Assembly: GCA_045627525.1 (NCBI GenBank) | Contig: JAZQNW010000009.1 | Location: 1-11,038 of the forward strand | Source of the DNA: CAG-877 sp045627525 | GTDB taxonomy: Bacteria; Bacillota_I; Bacilli_A; RF39; UBA660 | Reading direction: 5' to 3' | Length of the DNA stretch: 11,038 bases | Shown: positions 7,331 to 11,038 of the stretch, piece by piece | Layout: each line of letters opens with the position of its first letter | Numbering within the stretch: the stretch's first letter is position 1 | The notes under the pieces: model-generated | What the model was told of the DNA's origin: nothing | The model's input: only the letters and a program-made list of their open reading frames with translations | Databases searched by the model: none | Program-made: the position numbers and the translations under genes

Positions 7331-8299
7331 TTATAATATTTTTTTATCTTTTAAATCTTTTAATGTTTTACTTTCCCAACTAGATGCTTGTATTTCAGCA
7401 ATATGGGACTTTTCTAATAAAAATAGCAATATTCTTGATTGACCAATCCCACCACCAATCGTATATGGCAATTCACATTTTTGAATTTTTTTATGATATG
7501 GTAAGTTTAATCTTTCTAAGCAATCAGCTTTTTCTAATTGTTTGATTAGAGATACCTCATCGACTCTTATTCCCATTGATGATAATTCAATAGCCTTATC
7601 AAGAGTTTTATCATATACTAGTAAATCTCCATCTAAAGACCAATCATCATAATCTGGGCTTCTTAAATCATGTTCTACCCCTGATTTTAATTTATCTCCA
7701 ATTTGTGTTATAAAAACTGCCTTTTTATCTTTCACGATTAAATCTTCTCTTTCTTTTGACGTTTTATCAGGATACATATCTTCCAAATCTTGACTAGAAA
7801 TAAATGTAATTGTTTTAGGCAAATCTACTGTTATGTATTTGTGCTTTTGTTTAATATAAATCAAAGTTTGTCTTATTGCCTTATATATGCTTCTTACTGT
7901 TTCTTTTAAATATTCAATTGTTCTATCATCTTTACTAATTACCTTTTCCCAATCCCATTGTTCAACAAATAATGAGTGAATGTCATCTACAATTTCATTT
8001 TTTCTAATTGCTTTCATATCAGTATATAATCCTGTACCAATTGGAAAATCATATCTTCCTAGTGCATCTCTTTTCCATTTCGCTAAAGAATGTACTATTT
8101 CGAATTTTTCTTTATCTTTCGTAAATGAAACACTTTTTTCTACACCTGTTAATGTATCTTGTAATCCAGAATCTGTTTTAACAAATAATGGACTTTGTAC
8201 TTTTGTTAGAGACAATCTAGCCTCTAACTGCCTTTCAAAATATTTTTTTGCTTCATCTATTATTTTTATTGTTTCTAAATAACTTAATTCTTTTTTCAT
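7331..8299 (-). CDS. asnA: Aspartate--ammonia ligase (asparagine synthetase A)
   Basis: Makes asparagine from aspartate, ammonia and ATP; structurally related to class II synthetases, with no glutaminase domain. Seen: TKVQSPLFV and GLQDTLTGVEK near the N-terminus, VHSLAKWKRDAL (69-80), FVEQWDWEKV (111-120), HDLRSPDYDDW (210-220), ELSSMGIRVD (238-247) and the C-terminal GGGIGQSR (282-289), the class II motif 3-like Arg. These line up along the whole length with Escherichia coli AsnA as I remember it. The 322 aa compare with about 330 for the family. The ATG at 8299 is preceded by AGAAGG at 8-nt spacing. It is the first gene of the operon with asnS, behind an unusually long regulatory leader. 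Confidence 0.97.
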   Translation of the reverse strand: MKKELSYLETIKIIDEAKKYFERQLEARLSLTKVQSPLFVKTDSGLQDTLTGVEKSVSFTKDKEKFEIVHSLAKWKRDALGRYDFPIGTGLYTDMKAIRKNEIVDDIHSLFVEQWDWEKVISKDDRTIEYLKETVRSIYKAIRQTLIYIKQKHKYITVDLPKTITFISSQDLEDMYPDKTSKEREDLIVKDKKAVFITQIGDKLKSGVEHDLRSPDYDDWSLDGDLLVYDKTLDKAIELSSMGIRVDEVSLIKQLEKADCLERLNLPYHKKIQKCELPYTIGGGIGQSRILLFLLEKSHIAEIQASSWESKTLKDLKDKKIL

Positions 8300-8351
8300 T
8301 TTAATAACCTTCTTTCTTTATTTATCTTTCATTTTTTCTTAAATAAATCAA

Positions 8352-8428
8352 GATAGATTGTAGGTACTATCCACTTTTTATATATAAAGTAGATATAAAA
8401 TGAAATGGAAAATAATCTACTTTATATA
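8352..8428 (-). promoter_or_regulatory. Leader hairpin with alternative pairings between micro-ORF and asnA
   Basis: On the minus strand TATATAAAGTAGAT (8428-8415) pairs perfectly over 14 bp with ATCTACTTTATATA (8394-8381), loop 20 nt. The 3' arm segment ATCTACTTT (8394-8386) can instead pair with AAAGTGGAT (8377-8369): 9 bp with one G-U, loop 8 nt. That second segment in turn contains GATAG (8371-8367), which can pair with CTATC (8356-8352), followed by a U-rich stretch. The 5' arm covers the end and stop codon of the Asn-rich micro-ORF. There is no T run after the 14-bp hairpin, so it is not itself a terminator. The layout resembles the 1:2 / 2:3 / 3:4 segments of peptide-leader attenuators; that function is inference. 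Confidence 0.6.
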
Positions 8429-8463
8429 ATTATGTTGTTTAAATTATTATTGTCATCTAACAT
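8422..8463 (-). CDS. Candidate asparagine-rich leader peptide (13 aa) before asnA
   Basis: The micro-ORF reads MLDDNNNLNNIII and stops. Five of 13 residues are Asn (AAT AAT AAT, then AAC AAC) and two are Asp, in front of the gene that turns Asp into Asn. An AAGGA lies 13 nt upstream of the ATG and a GTGAT sits nearer, so the ribosome site is acceptable rather than strong. The stop codon lies in the 5' arm of a 14-bp hairpin, so ribosome position would decide whether that hairpin forms. This is what a translational sensor of Asn-tRNA would look like, but Asn codons are frequent by chance in such AT-rich DNA, and peptide-leader attenuation is rare in Firmicutes. Not proven to be translated. Confidence 0.4.
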   Translation of the reverse strand: MLDDNNNLNNIII

Positions 8464-8487
8464 AAAATCACATCTTTCCTTCTATAA

Positions 8488-8562
8488 TTAATTTTTTTTA
8501 ATATTTTTAATATAACTTAAACTTTTATAAAAAACATCTATACTTTCATCTTTAAATAACAT
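8488..8562 (-). CDS. Micro-ORF of 24 codons just after the T-box terminator
   Basis: The ORF encodes MLFKDESIDVFYKSLSYIKN followed by IKKN and a stop. It has a strong ribosome binding site, GAGGTGA, 5 nt before the ATG at 8562, better than that of the second micro-ORF. It begins about 30 nt after the T-box terminator hairpin, where the first structural gene of a T-box operon would normally start. I recognise no family. It has one Tyr pair and several Lys and Ser, but no run of one amino acid. It may be a small protein, a remnant of a lost gene, or a device that brings ribosomes into the long leader. Confidence 0.35.
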   Translation of the reverse strand: MLFKDESIDVFYKSLSYIKNIKKN

Positions 8563-8589
8563 ATGATTCACCTCTTCCTTTTATAATAT

Positions 8590-8629
8590 AAAAACCCAGT
8601 ATCATCCTACAATAAGGACGAATACTGGG
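8590..8629 (-). terminator. T-box-controlled intrinsic terminator
   Basis: On the minus strand CCCAGTATTCGTCCT (8629-8615) pairs with AGGATGATACTGGG (8608-8595) and is followed by TTTTT (8594-8590). The 5' arm's CGTCCT is also the partner of the T-box sequence (AGG...ACG) in the antiterminator, so the two structures exclude each other. Confidence 0.93.
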
Positions 8630-8657
8630 ATCCGTGGTGCCACCTTAATTTATTACT

Positions 8658-8695
8658 AAAAAAACCATCTATATCTTTATGGATATAAATGGTTT
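8658..8695 (-). terminator. Stem III of the T-box, terminator-like
   Basis: On the minus strand AAACCATTTATATC (8695-8682) pairs over 14 bp (one G-U) with GATATAGATGGTTT (8675-8662), loop 6 nt, followed by more Ts to 8658. The T-box sequence starts 15 nt further on. Position says stem III; shape says intrinsic terminator. Whether it terminates is open. Confidence 0.5.
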
Positions 8696-8896
8696 GCTAT
8701 TACAGTAATCTCTTTTTCAGTTCTAACAAACCTAGCAACATGATAACCGATTGCCCTCGGGACTAGTCTACTAAGAAATATTCTTTTCGGTAGTCTGCTC
8801 AGGAGTGTTCTTTCGTCAAATGTTATTATTAGTTCACACTATACCTAACTCACTCGAATAACTTATTTAAGTACTTTTCTCCTTCAACGCACTGAT

Positions 8897-8925
8897 AATA
8901 TAACATAATTACTTGATTTTGTCAA
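8897..8925 (-). promoter_or_regulatory. Promoter of the T-box-asnA-asnS operon
   Basis: TTGACA (8925-8920), a 17-bp spacer and TATATT (8902-8897) preceded by TGT (extended -10) form a near-ideal sigma-A promoter on the minus strand. The start would fall near 8890, immediately before stem I of the T-box. The -35 box sits at the centre of a large dyad (see the operator entry). Confidence 0.9.
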
Positions 8926-8935
8926 ATTCAAGTAA
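8909..8935 (-). promoter_or_regulatory. Near-perfect 27-bp dyad over the -35 box, candidate operator
   Basis: Half-sites TTACTTGA and TCAAGTAA flank TTTG and CAAA around a central base at 8922; 12 of the 13 symmetric pairs match, the only mismatch being 8917/8927. The dyad covers the TTGACA box, so a bound dimer would block RNA polymerase. It has no T tail and no convincing gene upstream to terminate. It does not fit a CodY box well, and I cannot name the regulator. Confidence 0.6.
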
Positions 8936-8951
8936 AGATTTTATAACTAAT

Positions 8952-8981
8952 AAAGACTGAATAATCTCTTATTTAGTCTTT
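8952..8981. terminator. Hairpin, probable terminator
   Basis: AAAGACTGAATAA (8952-8964) and TTATTTAGTCTTT (8969-8981) form a 13-bp stem (one G-U on the plus RNA, one mismatch on the minus RNA) with a TCTC loop. The minus-strand tail is short (TTTATTAG). It most likely ends the transcript of the small membrane protein gene about 240 bp to the right. The 8982-9107 stretch between them holds nothing I can recognise. Confidence 0.55.
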
Positions 8982-9107
8982 CTAATTTTATATGTAAATC
9001 TACAGATAAATAATTTTTTTATTTCAAAATTACTACCTATTGGCTTTTTAAATAGTTTTAATTAACATCTTTAGCAATAATAATACAAATAATAAATATT
9101 CTAATTA

Positions 9108-9179
9108 TTATCTACTATTTTGAGTGTTAGTTTTGATTGCAGCTTTATACCCTCTATTTAGTAATATCAGCTTGGCTTA
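9108..9179 (-). pseudogene. Short degenerate coding remnant (AAIK copy B)
   Basis: A stop-bounded stretch of about 22 codons ends KLILLNRGYKAAIKTNTQNS then R and TAA. There is no start codon context and no ribosome binding site. At the DNA level 9129-9172 resembles 9555-9596 over about 43 bp (roughly four in five bases equal, one gap), including an identical ATTGCAGCTT block, and both read AAIK on the minus strand. I take the two as decayed copies of one gene end; the parent gene is unknown. Confidence 0.3.
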
Positions 9180-9219
9180 ATATTTGTTCATTATATTCGT
9201 ATAATTCGCTATGTATTAA

Positions 9220-9471
9220 CTATCTTCTTTTTTCCCATATGTTTCTTACAACATTTAATGATAAAGTAGATAATGTGAATCCTATTACTGGTACTAGTGA
9301 ACTCAAAAATATGTTATTTATTTTACTAATGGAAAATGAATATATAATAACTACAATATATGTAAGAATCATTATACATATTCTTCTTGTCCAACTTGTT
9401 TCCCATTTCTTATTTAATTCAACTTTTTTATTTCTTTCTTTTATAGCTGATATTTCTTTTTCAATATTCAT
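9220..9471 (-). CDS. Small conserved two-helix membrane protein
   Basis: An 83-aa protein of unknown function. Seen: a charged N-terminus rich in Lys and Glu (MNIEKEISAIKERNKKVELN), then KKWETSWTRR, a first membrane helix (about 31-47, CIMILTYIVVIIYSFS), a short loop, a second hydrophobic segment (about 54-73, FLSSLVPVIGFTLSTLSLNV), and a C-terminal basic tail (IWEKRR). I recall the pattern VELxKxWETSWTRR plus LVPxxGFxLSTLSL from hypothetical membrane proteins in many bacteria, but no function. I chose the ATG at 9471, with GGTGA 4 nt upstream, over a GTG at 9489 that has no ribosome binding site and lies at the predicted transcript start. It is a single gene between two terminators, with its own promoter. 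Confidence 0.75.
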   Translation of the reverse strand: MNIEKEISAIKERNKKVELNKKWETSWTRRICIMILTYIVVIIYSFSISKINNIFLSSLVPVIGFTLSTLSLNVVRNIWEKRR

Positions 9472-9493
9472 ACATTCACCAACTTTCACTATT

Positions 9494-9502
9494 ATTATAT
9501 CA
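9494..9502 (-). promoter_or_regulatory. Extended -10 promoter of the small membrane protein
   Basis: TGATATAAT (9502-9494) on the minus strand is a perfect extended -10; no good -35, because the terminator hairpin occupies that place. The predicted start near 9487 lies 16 nt before the chosen ATG at 9471. Confidence 0.6.
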
Positions 9503-9506
9503 CAAT

Positions 9507-9530
9507 AAAAGACTAGAAACCTAGTCTTTT
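9507..9530. terminator. Symmetrical Rho-independent terminator
   Basis: AAAAGACTAG (9507-9516) and CTAGTCTTTT (9521-9530) form a perfect 10-bp stem with a 4-nt loop, with T runs usable from both sides. On the minus strand it ends the transcript containing the kinase remnant; nothing on the plus strand needs it. Confidence 0.85.
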
Positions 9531-9539
9531 AAATGATTA

Positions 9540-9581
9540 TTATTTATGTTCTACAGCTTTAATTGCAGCTTGTACTACTAT
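9540..9581 (-). pseudogene. Short C-terminal coding remnant (AAIK copy A)
   Basis: A 13-codon stretch, IVVQAAIKAVEHK then TAA, is closed upstream by an in-frame TAA and followed after 10 bp by a terminator, as a true gene end would be. It has no start. It resembles copy B at 9108-9179 in DNA and in the AAIK core. This could be chance in AT-rich DNA, so confidence is low. The rest of 9582-9684 holds no gene I can support. Confidence 0.3.
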
Positions 9582-9684
9582 TTAATAATGTGGGCTATAA
9601 ACCTAAATATCAAATTTAAACTTAATATTAATCACAATATTGATAAAATATATTTTTTAAAATTCTACAATTATTATTTCTTTT

Positions 9685-9720
9685 ATCAATTTTTATTATA
9701 TAATCTGCATAAAAATTGAT
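9685..9720. repeat. Perfect 12-bp inverted repeat
   Basis: ATCAATTTTTAT (9685-9696) and ATAAAAATTGAT (9709-9720) with a 12-nt spacer lie 2 bp after the stop of the kinase remnant. There is no T run on the minus strand after the hairpin (AAAAG follows), so it is a poor terminator. It could be an mRNA 3' stabiliser or the trace of a mobile or deletion junction. Confidence 0.5.
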
Positions 9721-9722
9721 TA

Positions 9723-10160
9723 TTAACAATTATTTCTATTTACCTTATATAAAACGTCGTATTCATCTTTAGATGGTTCTTCCCATAAAGATTCTAATTT
9801 CTTCATAAGTCCTTCATCCAAATAAAAATCAGTCTTATTGTTTCCTTGTTCTATTTGTTTATTTCTTTCTTTTATATTTTGCTGCCATATTTCATCATCC
9901 ACAAATATATAATGAATTTCACATTCTATTCCTAAATTTTTATAATATTCTCTCACTTCTTGTCTTTCTTTTTTTGACCATAATCCTCTTTCAAAAATTA
10001 CAGTTGCACCTGCTTGTGCTATCTCTCCTACTTTTTTTGTTAGATATTCACTTAATCTTTTTGAGAAAGTATCATAAAATTCGCCTTGTTCATTATTAAG
10101 CAGATTATAAGTTGCTTCATCTGGCGATATTATTACAGCATTTAATTTTCTTTTGTCATA
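9723..10160 (-). pseudogene. 5'-truncated P-loop kinase / AAA_33-like remnant
   Basis: The open frame has 145 codons, but no start codon near its beginning; the only in-frame start with a sensible position (GTG, 9956) would give 77 aa. Translated from 10160 it reads KLNAVIISPDEATYNLL, then VGEIAQAGATVIFERGLWSKKERQ, then ECEIHYIFVDDEIWQQNIKERN. The order resembles the post-Walker-A part of AAA_33 / zeta-toxin-like nucleotide kinases (ISPDE, a hydrophobic strand with E/D-R-G, V-x-x-D-xxxW-xxN-xxRN). The first 40 or so residues with the G-x-G-K-S/T loop are absent, so it cannot bind ATP normally. The frame joins directly onto the TAA stop of the DUF3592-like gene, in the same phase, so the 5' end was lost at that exact point. 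Substrate unknown. A frameshifted or read-through product cannot be excluded. Confidence 0.7.
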
Positions 10161-10556
10161 TTATTTTATTCCTAAAGCAATTGCTAAAAATACAACTCCC
10201 ATTATCAAGAATAATATTCCGTTTAATTTTGTTGCATTTCTATCTGCATCAATGAATTCTTTAGGATTTTCTGGATTATATTTTATATTATGCTCGTTAC
10301 CAATCTTAAAATCTTTTCTTTTTTTACTAACTTGACCTATTGTTCCTTTATATTCTTGACCATTAATTTCAAAGGCATAAATGGGACTATACGTATTTCT
10401 TTCATGCCCATCACCATATGAAACATGAACATCAACTATTTTAGCTACTGCAAGTTCTGTACAGACTTTCTTTTTTCTTATCCCACTTTTAAAACTAAAA
10501 ATACCAACTATAAAGCAAAAAGCAGAAATAATAATCATCGCTATAAAACCATCCAT
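10161..10556 (-). CDS. DUF3592-like membrane protein
   Basis: A 131-aa protein of unknown function. Seen: an N-terminal membrane helix (about 3-23, GFIAMIIISAFCFIVGIFSF); a basic stop-transfer patch GIRKKK; a soluble domain at about 33-108 with AVAKIVDVHVSYGDGHERNTYSPIYAF and YKGTIGQVSKKRKDFKIGNEHNIKYNPENPKEFI; and a second helix at about 112-130. The F-x-G-x-x-x-x-Y-x-P-x-x-P-x-E/x-F ending and the helix-domain-helix plan are those of the DUF3592 family as I remember it. The ATG at 10556 has AAGGAGAT 5 nt upstream. It starts 17 bp after the preceding gene, so they are co-transcribed. No function is known for the family; a cell-envelope role is only a guess. Confidence 0.85.
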   Translation of the reverse strand: MDGFIAMIIISAFCFIVGIFSFKSGIRKKKVCTELAVAKIVDVHVSYGDGHERNTYSPIYAFEINGQEYKGTIGQVSKKRKDFKIGNEHNIKYNPENPKEFIDADRNATKLNGILFLIMGVVFLAIALGIK

Positions 10557-10573
10557 CTTAAATCTCCTTATAA

Positions 10574-11038
10574 TTAATATGCATTATAATATATTTCATA
10601 ATCTGTATAATTATACCCTTCTGTTACAAACGATACTTTATCTTCTTTTTCCATTGTATCAGCATTACTTGTAACAACTGCCTCTCCCTTATCACACTTT
10701 TTATTTTTGTTTTTATCATTATATAATAAGAAAGTTATATTACTAAGAGTTGGTTTTTTATCATGTTTTACAGAAAAATATGCTTCATCATCAATTGTTT
10801 CTATATATTTTATTTCTGCATCAATTGATTCATAATAAGATTTACTAACAGTAATATTTTCCATTTTAATTTCATCTACATCTATAGATTTTGGAATATC
10901 ATGATTTCCCCAAATAATATCTTTATGTTTTGAAGATATTTGATATTTAGACCAATATTCTTGCCTTGATACTTCTTTGCCATCTTTATAAAAGACTAAA
11001 TCATAAGTAAAGTCAATATCAACTTTATTTGGATTAGA
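10574..11038 (-). CDS. Unrecognised acidic protein (partial, N-terminus outside window)
   Basis: The frame is open from the right edge of the window, giving the last 154 residues plus a stop; the methionine at 10864 is internal, since the frame continues upstream with protein-like composition (DIDFTYDLVFYKDGKEVSRQ, EYWSKYQISSKHKDIIWGNH). It is rich in Asp, Lys, Tyr and Ser with alternating short hydrophobic strands, which suggests a beta-rich soluble or secreted domain. Near the end, LLYNDKNKNKKCDKGEAVV contains D-x-N-x-N-x-x-x-D-x-G-E, like the Ca-binding loops D-x-N-x-N-G-x-x-D-x-G-E of surface proteins. It has a single Cys. No membrane segment lies in this part; a signal or lipoprotein peptide could be beyond the edge. 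It precedes the DUF3592-like gene by 17 bp. I do not recognise the family. Confidence 0.7.
   Translation of the reverse strand, partial: SNPNKVDIDFTYDLVFYKDGKEVSRQEYWSKYQISSKHKDIIWGNHDIPKSIDVDEIKMENITVSKSYYESIDAEIKYIETIDDEAYFSVKHDKKPTLSNITFLLYNDKNKNKKCDKGEAVVTSNADTMEKEDKVSFVTEGYNYTDYEIYYNAY

Larger units (their letters stand above)
8590..8890 (-). promoter_or_regulatory. T-box riboswitch leader, specifier AAC (asparagine)
   Basis: The leader RNA binds tRNA-Asn and allows read-through when the tRNA is uncharged. The T-box sequence GGTGGCACCACGG is at 8643-8631. Stem I can be folded from the sequence: AGGAG (8883-8879) pairs with CTCCT (8805-8801). Above it is the specifier loop, with AGUA (8875-8872) on the 5' side and AAC (8809-8807) followed by A on the 3' side. 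Further up, GTTATT pairs with AATAAC, and an AG bulge is followed by a TTAG/CTAA-closed terminal loop containing GTGTGAA. Downstream, CCGAGGGCAATCGG is the typical stem II region. A 14-bp hairpin (8695-8662) occupies the stem III position. AAC decodes Asn, matching asnA and asnS. Confidence in the class is very high, and in the specifier assignment high. Confidence 0.96.

Noticed and set aside
8581..8613. A second promoter inside the T-box terminator (TTGTAG and TATATT)
   Set aside because: Only three of six -35 bases match and the T-rich tail of any terminator mimics a -10 box; the strong promoter at 8897-8925 suffices.
8909..8935. CodY operator over the asnA promoter
   Set aside because: About five mismatches to the 15-bp CodY consensus at the centre of the dyad; the dyad extends well beyond a CodY box.
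9472..9489. GTG start at 9489 for the small membrane protein
   Set aside because: No ribosome binding site, and the extended -10 at 9502-9494 puts the transcript start at about this codon. The ATG at 9471 with GGTGA fits better.
9137..9508. Plus-strand ORF of 123 codons
   Set aside because: It lies antisense to the small membrane protein gene, which has a promoter, ribosome binding site and a conserved-looking sequence. The plus frame has no ribosome binding site and its hydrophobic composition mirrors the gene opposite.
1..11038. CRISPR array, tRNA, rRNA or insertion sequence
   Set aside because: No regularly spaced direct repeats, no cloverleaf, no rRNA signature and no transposase frame seen on either strand.

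Overview
The window comes from a very AT-rich (about a quarter G+C by eye) low-GC Bacillota-type chromosome. Evidence for this is strong AGGAGG-like ribosome binding sites, a T-box leader, an asnA-asnS operon, Rho-independent terminators and extended -10 promoters. UGA is used as a stop and Trp is encoded by UGG, so this is not the Mycoplasma code. I cannot place the genus; an uncultured gut Bacilli/Erysipelotrichia-like or clostridial genome would fit. Every gene I can support is on the minus strand, so transcription runs right to left.

Right end (11038 to about 9500): the 3' part of an unrecognised acidic protein, then a two-membrane-segment DUF3592-like protein, then a 5'-truncated P-loop-kinase-like remnant that begins in the same reading frame directly after the DUF3592 stop codon. 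Next come a perfect hairpin, a 13-codon coding remnant and a terminator. A separately promoted small conserved membrane protein (9471-9220) follows, with a second degenerate copy of the remnant and a second terminator downstream.

Centre (8935-5943): an asparagine supply operon. A consensus promoter sits inside a near-perfect 27-bp dyad. It drives a roughly 590-nt leader holding a complete T-box with specifier codon AAC (Asn), T-box sequence and terminator. Unusually, about 280 nt of extra leader follow. They contain two well-placed micro-ORFs, and the second encodes the Asn/Asp-rich peptide MLDDNNNLNNIII. Its last codons form the 5' arm of a perfect 14-bp hairpin, and the hairpin's 3' arm can instead pair with a downstream segment. 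asnA (Asp + NH3 to Asn) and asnS (Asn-tRNA synthetase) follow and end at a strong terminator. This arrangement (dyad operator, T-box, candidate Asn-codon leader peptide) is the most interesting part of the window.

Left-centre (5820-3268): a two-domain GNAT acetyltransferase with its own extended -10 promoter, then tlyA (S4 + FtsJ-type methyltransferase) and an RsuA-family pseudouridine synthase. The synthase has no ATG, GTG, TTG or CTG start; a good ribosome binding site points to AUU.

Left end (3147-1): an OmpR-family response regulator and its histidine kinase, overlapping by 4 bp, followed by a partial MacB/FtsX-type ABC permease running off the window. The same tandem 11-bp direct repeat lies exactly 5 bp upstream of a -10 box in front of both the regulator and the permease. 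This indicates an autoregulated two-component system controlling an adjacent exporter.
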